A DNA stretch of 64,000 nucleotides from assembly GCF_050003625.1 (NCBI RefSeq), contig NC_134397.1, positions 67,678,669-67,742,668 on the forward strand, read 5' to 3'. The position numbers and the translations under genes are program-made. This DNA is from Haematobia irritans (lineage: Eukaryota; Arthropoda; Insecta; Diptera; Muscidae). Positions 10,691 to 21,290 of the stretch are shown here, piece after piece. Each line of letters opens with the position of its first letter. The first letter of the stretch is position 1. The notes below the pieces were generated by a model. That model had not been told where the DNA came from, searched no databases, and saw only the letters and a program-made list of their open reading frames with translations.

Positions 10691-10961
10691 TTTTTTATTG
10701 GTTTGTTCTTCAATCATATTTGTTGTTTTGATTTCAGCTTAAGCCCATTGCGTTGACTAAACTACAAAAGTAGCTTAACCAACAGAGGAAAATTATGCTT
10801 GTCAAATTTATTTGGTCAAAGTCGTAGACAGGAAGATGGTTGGATGGACAGCCGTTTCGAAATTACCACATTCCTCATCAGCATCATCTACTTGCAGCAA
10901 AACTACGAACCAATTAGGATAATTAATTCGGGTAATTCACTATACCCAATTGCAGTCTATA
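10691..10961. other. Short dispersed repeat, unclassified
   Basis: The stretch around GTTGTTTTGATTTCAGCTTA (about 10720-10760) also occurs at 2068-2115. The rest, including CCACATTCCTCATCAGCATC, has no second copy in the window. No gene is visible. The last 8 bases (10954-10961) are the left target duplication of the next element. Confidence 0.4.
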
Positions 10962-11070
10962 CATAAGCGTAGCTAGACAATTTTCCTAGGGGGGGCTATA
11001 GCCCCCCTAGCTAAAATTTTATAGACTGAACTTATAGGTTTTATATTTTATAATAAAGCAACTAAAAGTA

Positions 11071-11498
11071 CCCTACGGGAAACTGGTACAAATTGCCACT
11101 GGTGGACCTGTCACGGAACTGGTACCTGTGTTCCAGTTGCAATTTTCACATTTAGTGAAATAAAATTATCAGAATAACTTTTTGTTCTACATATTTCAAA
11201 AGTTTATTTTTTCATTTCGGGTTCGATTAGGAGCCCAAATTGAAAGAGATTTCTAAGAGTTTGTCCAAGACTGGTTCCTGAGGACCTGTTTATGGGTTGC
11301 TCCTGCTAAATTGTCCCAGGGCGTGTCCTTTGGGATGAGTCCAAGACGCGTCCTAAAATGTAAGTTTACTCCGTCAATGACAAACCCATGTTAAAGTGGA
11401 CGGTCCCTTCCATACGTTTTGACCAGAACTGGGACTGGTCCATACACACCAGGGACTAGTCCTGTACCAGTTCTGTGGTTGATCCATTTCCCGTAGGG
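11071..11498. mobile_element. 428-bp MITE with CCCTACGGGAAA ends, nested
   Basis: The left end CCCTACGGGAAA and right end TTTCCCGTAGGG are exact 12-bp inverted repeats, flanked by TA at 11069-11070 and 11499-11500. The interior is more GC-rich than its surroundings and keeps repeating ACTGG/CCAGT words (for example GGGACTGGTCC, CTGTACCAGTTCT). It has no coding frame. Superfamily is unresolved: a TA duplication allows Tc1/mariner, among others. Confidence 0.7.
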
Positions 11499-11512
11499 TA
11501 GTTCCACACTTT

Positions 11513-12036
11513 TCCCAGCAACTTTAAAAGCACTTCCAAAAATGTCCTCACAAAGAAGTTAACTATTTTAACTACACAGGAAGTTTTTTTACTTTATTTT
11601 TTTTTTTATTGTAATGCGTAAATTTTTGTTTTCTTTTTTCAAGTAGTTTAAAAAAAGAGTAAGAATAAATAACATGGTACAAATTATTCAAATTTTGCCA
11701 CAAAAATGCTAAATCCATTATAGAAAAATCGATAATATTTGAAAATATTCGAGGGAAAACGTTTCAAGCAAGCGTTAGAATGCATTAAAAATCATAAAAA
11801 AAGTATAAAAATTATTTACTTGGGAAAATATCACAACATTTTTAATTCACATTCAAAACACTGAATTCGGTTCACACCTTAAGAAGTGATGCAAATTCAT
11901 TGCAACGGCTGTTGAAACGGTGGACGTTCGTTCTATGACAAGTTCATATTACATTCAACGCTTCTCCGCCAATTTTGTACCACTTCCAGATCCAAAAAGA
12001 ACATTTTCACTTCTTTTTTGGCGACGCTTTTTTGCA
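11513..12036. mobile_element. MITE related to 35792-36485 (CCCAGCA ends)
   Basis: It starts TCCCAGCAACTTTAAAAGCA and ends GGCGACGCTTTTTTGCAGC. Both ends resemble those of the element at 35792-36485 (CCCAGCAAAAAAATT ... GGCGACGCTTTTTTTGCTGG). The subterminal words ACTTTAAAAGCACTTCCA and CCAAAAA.AACATTTTCA are shared. The ends here are diverged, so the exact borders are uncertain. Confidence 0.5.
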
Positions 12037-12344
12037 GCATTATTAAGATATTAATTTATGAAAGAATAGTTTTAATATCAATTACTATTTTGTATTCAAC
12101 TAAATCATAAGTTCAACCACAGATTTATTTCATAAATATCAGACTTCTACCACAACCCAAGTAATTCGATTGTGCATGAACGACTTTAGTGGAACTTTGT
12201 ACGTTGTACGAGTATATACTTGTTTAATTTTTATAAAAATGTAACATCGTAAATAGGTTTTCAAATTCTGGGGGGGGGGCTAAAATTTTTCTGGGGGGGT
12301 CTAAGCCCCCTCCCCAGAGGCCTTCCTACGCTTATGAGTCTATA

Positions 12345-12659
12345 GTCTATATATTGTGGGCCATATCCAAGTTTATTTTTTCAAATTTTAAACTGTTATC
12401 ACCTAAAAAAATGTAGTTTTGCAACAACAAAAACTATGTTCCAAAATCACAGTCTATTTCGTTATATCAAGCACTGTTCTTTTCTGACGTTAAGTCTATA
12501 ATAAATATTTTGAAGTCTCATATTAAAAATTTAATATATGTAAAATTACATTGTTAACTAGATTTTTAAACTGGGATTTGTTTGTACATGAATAGCTTTA
12601 TTAATATAACATGAAAATCCAATTAAAATTAAATATCTTTCCATGAAAAAAAAATGTTG
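12345..12659. other. AT-rich interval without a recognised feature
   Basis: About 315 bp after the hAT-type element. No open frame of note, no repeat partner in the window. Confidence 0.4.
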
Positions 12660-12940
12660 TTTGAATAAGGTAAACTTGGCTTTAATAATTCTGAAAAGTT
12701 CTTCAAAATTAATGAAATCATTTCCAAATTTGTTTACTTTTTGTAGCTTGACTTCAAAGGCAGATGTTTTTCAACACTTTATTCTAGAGACATTGTTTAC
12801 TTGAAACATAGCATACTTTCTACTTGAAGTCGACTCTGAATTTTAAAATGTATGCCGTTTTCAAATGTCTTTGACTGTACATGAAGAAAAAAGCTGCAAA
12901 AACGAATAAATTAAAAGTTGTTTTTTAGCATCAAGGAAGC
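12660..12940. repeat. Fragment of the CACTG foldback family
   Basis: It holds the words TTTTTCAACACTTTATT, ACTTGAAACATAGCATA, GAAGTCGACTCTGAATTT and CTTTGACTGTACATGAAGAA, in the same order as the right arm of the foldback element at 57430-57780. It stops before the terminal CATGCCCGG block. Confidence 0.6.
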
Positions 12941-13010
12941 CACCGTGGTGCAAGGTTAGCATGCCCGCCTTGCCATGTCCTCCTTAGCATGTCCTTGCCA
13001 TGTCTATGTC
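12941..13010 (+). repeat. SINE 5' fragment
   Basis: AGCCACCGTGGTGCAAGGTTAGCATGCC matches the start of the tRNA-derived SINE (written in two parts: AGCCACCGTGGTGCA and AGGTTAGCATGCC). It degenerates after that into repeats of CTTAGCATGTCC / TTGCCATGTC. Confidence 0.55.
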
Positions 13011-14679
13011 CTTAAAATACGAATGCGTTTTTTTGCTTATAATAGAAGAGGCATTTCTCTGATATAAAATTTTTTCCTTGTCAGAAAGACGATGAACTTT
13101 TGTTTTTCCCCTATAATTAAGTGACTCAAATTAAAAAGGGGAATCTTAAAATAAAAGAAAATTTCGTTTGACTAAGGTCAACTTGTCTTTAATAATTGTG
13201 AAAAATTCTTCAATATTAATGAAATTGACTTTAAATTGGTTGTCTTTTTGCATCTTGACAACAAAGCAAAAAAACGTTTAACAAGTATATACAGCAGTAA
13301 GTTCGGCCGGGCGGAATCTTAAATACCCACCACCATGAACCAAATATTAGGGGTTCCTTTGAAATTTCAGGAGGGCTTGAGGACTTGAGGACACTTCCCG
13401 AAGATAAATTTAAAGATTTCACCTATGAGGACTATATCAGATTCTGGATTTATAAGAACCATTTTTGTTTGAGTTTTAGAGGAATCATTAACATCTCTTG
13501 TAAGTGTGCAAGAAAATTATAAAATAACGTCTTGATTTTAAATCTTAAATCTGTAGAAGTGAAATCTGGAAATTTTACATTGAGTTTCAAGCAATTTTCA
13601 TGACTTTCTACACCCTCAAGAAGTGAAGTCGGTCTATATGGAGGCATTACCAAATGGACCGATAAAAACTTAATCCGATACACGTTTTTGTGAGCCTAAA
13701 ATACCAGAATATTTACAATTTAAGGCAAATCAGTTAAAAACTACGGTTTCTAGAAACCCAAGGAGTTAAATCGGGAGATCGTTCTTATGGGGGCTATACT
13801 AAAATATGGACCGATACTCATCGTTTTCGGCATACCTCTTTATGACCCGAAAATACCTCTAGATTTCCAATTTCAGGCAAATAGGATAAAAACTTCGGAT
13901 TCTAGAAGCCCAAGAAGTAAAATCGGGAAATCGGTCTATATGGAGGCTATACGAAAATATGGACCGATACTCACCATTTTCGGCACACCTCTTTATGGTC
14001 CTAAAATACCTCTAGATTTCCAATTTCAGACAAATTGGATAAAAAATACGGTTTCTATAAGCCCAAACCCCAAATCGGGAGGTCGTTTTATATGGGGACC
14101 ATACCAAAACATGGACCGATACTCACAATTTTTGGCACACGTATTTGTGGTCCTACAGTACCTCTAGGTTTCCAATTTCAGGTAAATTGAATAAAAACTG
14201 CGGTTTATATAAGCCCAAGAAGTAAAATCGGGAGATAGGTCTATATGGGGGCTATACCAAAATATGGACCGATACTCACAATTTTTGGCACACGTATTTG
14301 TGGTCCTACAATACCTCTAGATTTCCAATTTCAGGTAAATTGAATAAAAACTGCGGTTTCTATAAGGCCAAGAAGTAAAATCGGGAGATCGGTCTATATG
14401 GGGGCTATACCAAAACATGGACCGATACTCACTATTTTTGGCACACCTCTTTATGGTCGTAAAATACCTCTAGATTTCAAATTTCAGGCAAATTGGATAA
14501 AAACTACGATTTCTATAAGCCCAAGACCCCAAATCAGGAGGTCGGTTTATATGGGGACTATATCAAAACCTGGACCGATATAGCCCATCTTCGAACTTGA
14601 CCTGCCTGCAGACAAAAGACGAGTTTGTGCAAAATTTCAGCACGATTGCTTCATTATTGAAGACTGTAGCGTGATTACA

Positions 14680-14713
<34 letters not shown>

Positions 14714-15199
14714 GGACAGACGGACATCGTTATATCGTCTTAGAATTTCTCCCTGATCAAGAATATATATACTTTATATAGTCGGAAATCGATATTTCGA
14801 TGTGTTACAAACGGAATGACAAACTTATTATACCCCCGTCACCATTCTATGGTGGTGGGTATAAAAATAGGATATGCTTTTCATCACGTTATTTTAAAGG
14901 CGATTTTTACTTGAAACATAGCGTAATTTCTAGTTGAAGTCGAGTCTGAATTTGAAAATTTAAGTTGTCGTTAATACGTTTTTTAAAGGAGTTTAATTGC
15001 ACATGAAGAAAAATAAACACAATAAACGAATAAATTAAAATTTCCTACCTAGAACTAAGTATACAAAACTTAAATTTAAAAGACAATTCTGTCTTAAAAG
15101 TGTCTTTACTTCAATTCTCCGCTTCTTTTTCTCGGAATAAATACCAAAATCGTTAGTGTAAAGACAAAATCTTTGGAACCGGGCATGCTTTTTTTCAGT
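13011..15199. mobile_element. CACTG foldback-type element split by a HINE-3
   Basis: The halves 13011-13278 and 14867-15199 read continuously when compared with the copy at 57140-57780: first ATAATTAAGTGACTCAAATT and CTTGTCTTTAATAATTG, then, after the HINE-3, ACTTGAAACATAGCGTAATT, GAAGTCGAGTCTGAATTT and the end GGAACCGGGCATGC...TTTCAGTG. The terminus CACTGAAAAAAAG (reverse) resembles the ends of the transposons at 5349 and 24132. It has no coding frame. Confidence 0.6.
13279..14866 (+). mobile_element. HINE-3 element, complete, nested
   Basis: It begins AACAAGTATATACAGCAGTA and ends in the CCATTCTATGGTGGTGGGTA-TAAAAA hairpin. Six monomers of about 150 bp lie between about 13780 and 14600, followed by a (CAGA)n tract near 14690-14730 and the standard tail. 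Runs of monomers in one frame give short open frames, such as 13787-14167, that are not genes. It interrupts the foldback-type element. Confidence 0.75.
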
Positions 15200-15484
15200 G
15201 CAGAGTCGTGGGTTCAAATCCAATTTCGACCAAACACCAAAAAGTTTTTCGGCGGTAGACATTTCTGAGTATTTCAAAGCTTCTCTAAGTGGTTTCACTG
15301 CAATCTGGAACGCCGTTCGGACTCGGCTATAAAAAGGAGGTCCCTTGTCATTGAGCTTAACATGGAATCGGACAACACTCAGTGATAAGAGAGAAGTTCA
15401 CACTGTGTTATCACAATGGACTGAATAGTCTAAGTGAGCCTGAAATATCAGGCTGCCATTATACCTAATCTATCCTAACCTAGC
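15196..15484 (+). mobile_element. tRNA-derived SINE, 5'-truncated
   Basis: It starts in the B-box region (GAGTCGTGGGTTCAAATCC). It runs through GGAACGCCGTTCGGACTCGG, CTATAAAAAGGAGGTCCC and CAATGGACTGAATAGTCTAA to a diverged CCTAATC/CCTAACC tail. It abuts the CAGTG end of the foldback element. Confidence 0.75.
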
Positions 15485-15640
15485 ATCAAGTACGTAAAAC
15501 TCAAATTTAAAAGAGAATTGTGTCTTCTTCAATTCTCCGCTTCTTTGGCTCAGAATTGATACCAAAATCATTAGGGTAAAGACAACATCATTGGAACTGG
15601 ACATGATTTTTTTCGGAATATACAAATTGGTTCAATTTTC
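15485..15640 (+). repeat. Second fragment of the CACTG foldback family
   Basis: AAATTTAAAAGAGAATTGTG, TCAATTCTCCGCTTCTTTGG and the AAAGACAACATCATTGGAAC block repeat, in order, the terminal block of the element ending at 15199. Confidence 0.6.
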
Positions 15641-16386
15641 CCTAATTTCTTTGTCAATCGTGCACAAATTCTGCACAAGATAATCATCTGTGGTACTCCC
15701 TAATTTTCCAAGATATCATTTAATCTAACCTAATAAATAAAAACTCCTGCCTGACCAGTTATAGAATTTTCTCTCACTAAAACCAGTTGTCATCACTTAT
15801 AACTTATCAAGAAAACAATTTTCTTTTACACTTTATTGTACTGAAAAGTTATAAAACAAAAATTGACTCTCACAACGGGATAGTTTATGAATAGGAATAA
15901 TAAAGTAGTTTTTACAACAAATAAACTTAAACTTATTATTACCATTTAACGAAACGAGAACAATGTAAATAACGCTTTTAATGAGCAGATGAATGGGCAA
16001 CAAGACAAGTAATTAATAATTTGCTAAAGTTATAAACTAATTAGACTAAAGTGACTAAGTTCTTGTAATGCTAGTATAACATGCAAATTTTAAATTAAAA
16101 TAACCCTACACAGAAAAATGAATTAATTGGCAAGGTAGAGATAAACTATTCTATTCTGTTGGCATCATTACAAAGGAGTGCAAATCGACTTGTCGGAAAC
16201 TCACATAGCCTACAATATCCATTTAAATCATTAGTTTTTTTTTTGCCTTAAAACATATTTACTACACTCAAAAGCAAGTCTACTTTGATGCAAAGATTTT
16301 TATTTCAAGCAAAAGGCATGGCTTTATAAGCTTAAATATATTTTGAGGAAGCACCCAAACTTTAAATATACACCCAGAGAAGGAAT
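15641..16386. other. AT-rich interval, no gene recognised
   Basis: About 745 bp. The only recognised piece is CACCCAGAGAAGGAATATGA at 16371-16390, which also starts the small insert at 61821. I saw no coding frame, no RNA gene and no long repeat. Confidence 0.45.
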
Positions 16387-16746
16387 ATGATCATATGTTA
16401 CATGTTTCCAGAGCATAATGTTGTCATGATACAAAAACCGGGGAAAACACCACACGATCTCAAGTCATACGGACCAATATCTATGATTCCAGTAAGTAAG
16501 CTATTCGAACAACTCAGAAGACTGGAATTATATATTGTCTCAAGAAATATCTTATCGGACCTGACTATCGAACATGTTCATAGACTATCGAACATGTTCA
16601 TCGAACATGTTCATAGAATCAGCGATAATATTGCAACATCCTTCAAGAAGAAACAAGTCTGCTCCGCAGTATTGGCATGGTGGTCTCCTTCTAAAGCCCA
16701 ACAGCTCACTTCCAATTTAATTATTGTTAGATTTTTAGCAATTTAA
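16387..16746 (+). pseudogene. LINE reverse transcriptase fragment, jockey-like (early RT blocks)
   Basis: The 119-residue frame contains VVMIQKPGKTPHDLKSYGPI followed by SMIPVSKLFEQL. This fits the opening RT motifs of jockey-group non-LTR retrotransposons (a 'KPGKxPxxxxSYRPISLLP' type block), with the expected R replaced by G. After ILSDL the frame carries a repeated EHVHR segment (the DNA word TCGAACATGTTCAT occurs three times at about 16567-16614). It then has FKKKQVCSAVLA, which resembles the block just before the first catalytic aspartate. The catalytic core is absent. It is a dead fragment, possibly of the same family as the one at 19010-19437. Confidence 0.65.
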
Positions 16747-17147
16747 TTATTGTTAGATTTTTAGATTTTTAGCTGATCAATCGATTTAATAGAGTATGTC
16801 AGGATAATGAATGCACTAATCTATATTCCACTAGAGTAACCCGGCCCGCTTCGCTGCGCCTCCCAAGCATATTTTCGTTAACTAAGTCCTTCGATCTGAA
16901 AACAAATTCGAAAAGATTTGAACTCTTTTAAAAAGTAGGGTCAGGGGAAGTCTGGCACAAAAACTGAAGTACTGATTAATCACTCCATGGTTTCCACACA
17001 CGTGTCCCGAACATTTCAAAAAAAAAAATAGGACTACTTGCTTTTTCGTTTATATACACAAGCAGGGCGGTTATGCAGATGTAAAACGGACCGGCTTAAT
17101 AAACGTCGGGTAGAGGTGTTCCCTTTCAACCATTTTATTTTTTTTTT

Positions 17148-18417
17148 TTTATACCCTCCACCATAAGATGGGGGGTATATTAACTTTGTCATTCCGTTTG
17201 TAACACATCGAAATATCGATCTAAGACCCCATAAAGTACAGTATGTCAAGAAAGTCTTTTGACATTGCCAAATATTTCAAATTCTAGAAATAATTGAAAT
17301 ATTAAATATTTTATTAAATTTTTAATTCTGTGTACGTATGTATACTTTGCAAAATACATAATAAAATATTTTTTTAAAATTTCATTATATTTAATTTTGG
17401 AACAAAACATAATTTTTATCCCACTGTCAAAACACTTTCTTGACAAACTGTATATATATTCTGAGTCGTGGTGAAATTCTGAGTCGATCTGAGCATGCCG
17501 TCCGTCCGTCTGTTGAAATCACGCTAACTTCCGAACGAAATAAGCTATCGATTTGAAACTTAGCACAAGTAGTTGTTATTGATGTAGGTCGGATGGTATT
17601 GCAAATGGGCCATATCGGTCCATTTTTACGTATAGCCCCCATATAAACGGACCCCCAAATTTGGCTTGCGAGGCCTCTAAGAGAAAAAAATTTCATCCGA
17701 TCCGGCTGAAATTTGGTACATGATGTTAGTATATGGTCTCTAATGACCATGCAAAAATTGGTCCATATCGGCCCATAATTATATATAGCCCCCATATAAA
17801 CCGATCACCAGATTTGACCTCCGGAGCCTCTTGGAGGACCAAAATTCATCTGATTCCGTTGAAATTTGGTACGTGATGTTAATATATGGCCTCAAACGCC
17901 CATGCACAAATTGGTCGATATCGGTCCATAATTATATATAGGTCCCATATAAACCGATCCCCAGATTTGATCTCCGGAGCCCCTTGGAAGAGCAAAATTC
18001 ATCCGATTCGGTTGAAATTTGGCACGTGATGTTAGTATATGGTATCCAACAAGCATGCAGGAATTGGTTCTTATCAGTCCATAATTATATATAGCCCCCA
18101 TATAAACCCATCCGCAGATTTGACATCCGGTGCCTTTTAGAGAAGCAAAATTCATCCGATCTGGTTGAAATTTGGTACGTGGTGGTAGTATATGATATTT
18201 AACAACCATGCAAAAGTGGTCCATATCAGTCCATAATCATTTATAGCCCCCATATAAACCGATCCCGAGCTTTGGTTTTGGAGCCTCTTGGAGGAGCAAA
18301 TTTCATCCGAGTGAGTTGAAATTTGTGGATGACAGTCTTTCGTAGAAGTTTCTACGCAATCCGTGGTGGAGGGTACATAAGATTCGGCCTGGCCGAACTT
18401 ACGGCTGTATATACTTG
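17148..18417 (-). mobile_element. HINE-1 element, complete, inverted
   Basis: Plus-strand reading begins with the tail hairpin (TTTATACCCTCCACCATAAG) and ends with the inverted head (GGCCTGGCCGAACTTACGGC, TATATACTTGTT). About four 153-bp monomers lie between. The tail is interrupted by a 212-bp TIR element at 17239-17450. The 29-bp minisatellite is absent in this copy. Confidence 0.75.
17239..17450. mobile_element. 212-bp TA-flanked MITE with 29-bp TIRs
   Basis: The left end CAGTATGTCAAGAAAGTC (continuing TTTTGACATTG) and the inverse of the right end CAGTTTGTCAAGAAAGTG (continuing TTTTGACAGTG) match at 26 of 29 positions. TA at 17237-17238 is repeated at 17451-17452. The uninterrupted HINE-1 tail (CCCATAAAGTATATATATTC, as near 43320-43340) shows the empty site. 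A CAGT start and TA duplication fit the Tc1 group. It is too short to encode a transposase. Confidence 0.85.
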
Positions 18418-18425
18418 TTAATAGT

Positions 18426-18690
18426 TATACCCTCCACCATAGGAAGGGGGTATATTAACTTTGTCATTCCGTTTGTAACACATCGAAATATTGCTCTAAG
18501 ACCCCATAAAGTACATAAATTCTGCGTCGTGGTGAAATTCTGAGTCGATCTGAGCATGCCCGTCCGTCCGTCTGTTGAAATCACGCTAACTTCCGAACGA
18601 AACAAGCTATCGACTTAAAACTTGACACAAGTATGTTCGTTGTTATTGATGTAGGTCGGATGGTATTACAAATGGGCCATATCGGGATAA
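18426..18690 (-). mobile_element. HINE-1 tail fragment, inverted
   Basis: It carries the hairpin TTATACCCTCCACCATAGGA, the TGTTACAAACGGAATGACAA block (inverted) and the (GTCC)n tract, and stops after ATGGGCCATATCGG within the first monomer. It sits directly beside the preceding element in the same orientation. Confidence 0.7.
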
Positions 18691-19009
18691 CCCCACCCCC
18701 ACCATTTATCAAAAAATAAGGTACGCTATTTGCACCACATGATTACCCTCTACGTTATTTTTCATGTGAAAAAAAAATATTTTATAACAAAATCAACTGC
18801 GATGAATTCAAATTTTTGTAATGTGTATGTAAAAAAAATTTACCCGACTTTTCGTTGAAGCTTTTCATGAATTTTCATTGCTATAAACCTTACGGAGCCC
18901 GAGACCTTTCCCACGAATGCAAAACCGTGGAAATCGGTTCGTGCGTTGTGGTGTTATTGCGTCAGGAAAGAAAGCCCGACTTATTTTTATATATTAGATA
19001 TCTGTAGAG

Positions 19010-19437
19010 GCAGGATTGGGCCTATGCTGTATGTTATCTACTATACACTCACGATATGCCTGTTAACGAATATTGTTTCATTGGAACATTTGCTGATGAC
19101 AGAGTTTTAATGTCAACTGGAAAACATACAGATGTATTCGTAAATAACCTCCATGCGTCTTTAAATAAGGTATACCAATGGACAAAAAACTGGGATCTAA
19201 AGGTCAACAGTAGGAAATCTGTTCATGTTGACTTTGCGAAAATTGTCTCATGTTAAAATCGCCAATAAGCAAGTGCGTTTTTCAAACTCAGGAAAATATC
19301 TTGGTTTTACACTGGATTCAATATTAAATTGGAAAATTCATATTGATAAAAAGTGCGAAGAACTAAACATCAAATGGAGCAAGTTAGTTGGTTACTCGGA
19401 AAGAATTCAGTCCAATCCACAGATAATAAACTCTTAA
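19010..19437 (+). pseudogene. LINE reverse transcriptase fragment, jockey-like (catalytic FADD block)
   Basis: Frame 1 contains FADDRVLMS (the F-A-D-D catalytic motif of non-LTR RTs), then LNKVYQWTKNWDLKVNSRKS, the conserved 'W...W.L.iN..KS' region. A +1 shift near 19230-19250 leads to frame 2 with FSNSGKYLGFTLDSILNWKI (the KYLG block after the palm). Upstream, RIGPMLYVIY resembles the 'VLGPxLFxxY' motif in another frame. At least two frame disruptions make it a dead fragment. It lacks the first RT blocks, which may be represented by the fragment at 16387-16746. Confidence 0.75.
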
Positions 19438-19628
19438 TATATAAACATGCAAGAGGGTGGTAATGGGTTAACCACCAACCTATAATTCTTCGCATATAAT
19501 ATCAAGATTGTGTGTGGATAAAACTGTTAAGTTTATTGTAATAAAAAGTTTAAAATTGTACTACCAGGTAATGGAGATTTTTTCCAGTGTCCCCACATTG
19601 GGACATCCTTTTTTCTAAAAAGTGTCAG
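19438..19628. other. Possible LINE 3' remainder
   Basis: About 190 bp following the RT fragment. No frame of note and no repeat partner in the window. Confidence 0.35.
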
Positions 19629-20258
19629 TTTTTATACCCTTCACCACTACTTTGGTACAGGGTATAATAAGTTGGTGCATTTGTATGTAACGCCAAGAAG
19701 CAAAAGTCGGAGACCCATCGTTTAGTATACCTATCGTCTTAGAATTAAATTCTGAGTCGATTTAGCGATGTCCGTCTGTTCATGTATTTTTGTACAGGTC
19801 GCAGTTTAAGTCCGATCGTCCTCAAATTTGGCATAAGGTCGTTTTTTGGGACAAAGACAATCGCTATTGATTTTGGAAAAAATCAAAATCAGATTTAGAT
19901 ATAGCTGCCATATATATTTATACCCAATCTGGTCATAATTGGAGTGTTTATCAACAGATGTCCTTCAAACTCAGTACATCCGAATATTTTATGAGTCTCG
20001 AAAAACGTGCAAAATATCAGCCAAATCGGCTCAGATTTAGATATAGCTCCTTACATGGCCTTATATAGCACTTCTATGGCATCAAAAGCCAGAGTTTTGC
20101 CGCGATTTGGTTCAAATTGTGCACAAGGAGTACGTTTAATAGTACCGGTAAGTGTATCAAATATATCTCGAAACATATGTATCGCCTGATAAATCATAAA
20201 TGCTATTTTGTATGTTACAATTGCATTAAAATTTCTCTCGCTTTATATTTCCCATAGT
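19629..20258 (-). mobile_element. HINE-5 element, inverted
   Basis: Plus-strand reading begins TTTATACCCTTCACCACTAC ... GGTACAGGGTATAATAAG. This is the terminal hairpin most like Drosophila DINE-1 (followed by TTTGTATGTAACGCCAAGAA and TGTCCGTCTGTTCATG). Monomers of 'cagatttagatatagct' type follow. Ends where a second copy begins. Confidence 0.6.
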
Positions 20259-21213
20259 TATACCCTTCACCACGACTGTGGTACAGGATATAATAAGTTA
20301 GTGCATTTGTATGTAACGCCGAGAAGGAGTAGTCATCGAACCATCTTTTAGTATACCGATCGGCTTAGAATTCAATTCTGTCTGTCTGTGTGTCTGTCGG
20401 TCTGTCTGTTGATGTATTTTTGTGTGCAAAGTCCAGCTCGTAGTTTAAGTCCGATCGTTTTCAAATTTGGCATAGGCCTCTTCTTCGACTCAAAGACGAT
20501 CCCTATTGATTTTGGAAAAAATCGGTTCAGATTTAGATATAGGTGCCATATATATTTAGAACCGATCTGGTCATAAAAGACGTATTTTTCAACCGATCTT
20601 CTTCCAATTTCGAATAATCGAATATTTTGTGAGCCTCGTAAAGTTTGCAGAATATCAGAATACCTGAGGCCAATATTTTGTTCCGATTTTCGTGAAATCT
20701 TGCACAGGGAGTAGAATTAACATTATAAATATGCACACCGAATTTGGTTGAAATCCGTTCAGATTTAAATATAGCTCCCATATATATGTCGTCCGATTTA
20801 TAGTGATATGACCACCGTAGATCAAAATATCTCTCCGATTTACTTAAAATTGTGCACAGGGAATGGAAATAACATTTTTACTATGCATGCCAAATATACT
20901 TGAAATTGGTCCAGATTTAAATGTAGCTGCCATATATATTTTTCGTCCGATACGCACTTAGTAAATCGGAGTGAAAGTTTGACCTATGGGGCCAAACTTT
21001 CACTCCGATTTACTTAAAGTGTTGGTCAAAATCGGTTCAGGTTTAGATATAACTCCCATATATATTTCGCCCGATTAAGATTCATATGATCACGAAGCCA
21101 AAGTTACATTTCGAAAATTTTGAAGTTTTCACTGTGAGTTCAATTAAAATTTTAGCAATGTGTGCCAAATTTTATCAAAATTGGCTCAGAATTAGACAAA
21201 GTCCCCATATATA
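20259..21213 (-). mobile_element. HINE-5 element, inverted, second copy
   Basis: It repeats the hairpin (TATACCCTTCACCACGACTG...GGTACAGGATATAATAAG) and the GTCTGTCTGTGTGTCTGTCG tract. It has about five degenerate monomers with TCAGATTTAGATATAG and TCCCATATATAT. It is interrupted at the TA of 21212-21213 by the TIR element 21214-23588 and probably resumes at 23591 (TTCTTCCGATTTTAGCAAAG). Confidence 0.6.
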
Positions 21214-21290
21214 CACAGTCTCACACAAGTTTATGTACGATTAAAGAATTTGTATTTTCTTTAAATAATAAAATATAATAAACTATACAT

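Larger units (their letters stand above)
10962..12336. mobile_element. hAT-type non-autonomous element with 8-bp TSD
   Basis: Ends are CATAAGCGTAG (10962) and its inverse CTACGCTTATG (to 12336). AGTCTATA at 10954-10961 is repeated at 12337-12344, a perfect 8-bp target duplication typical of hAT transposons. Just inside each end lie G/C runs (GGGGGGGCTATAGCCCCCC at 10989-11007, and two clusters near 12268-12318). No transposase frame is seen. Two smaller elements seem to be nested inside (11071-11498 and about 11513-12036). Confidence 0.8.
16831..18990 (+). repeat. Dispersed repeat with GC-rich start (copy 1), split by Helitron-like elements
   Basis: It starts GTAACCCGGCCCGCTTCGCT and ends GAAAGCCCGACTTATTTTTA-TATATTAGAT. 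The start recurs at 21291 with the same following text (GAAAACAAATTCGAAAAGAT, TTGCTTTTTCGTTTATA). The interior is interrupted by inverted HINE-1 elements at 17148-18417 and 18426-18690. The class is not identified; no coding frame. Confidence 0.55.

Noticed and set aside
10510..10713. 67-codon minus-strand frame
   Set aside because: Degraded minisatellite plus a T-run read as lysines.
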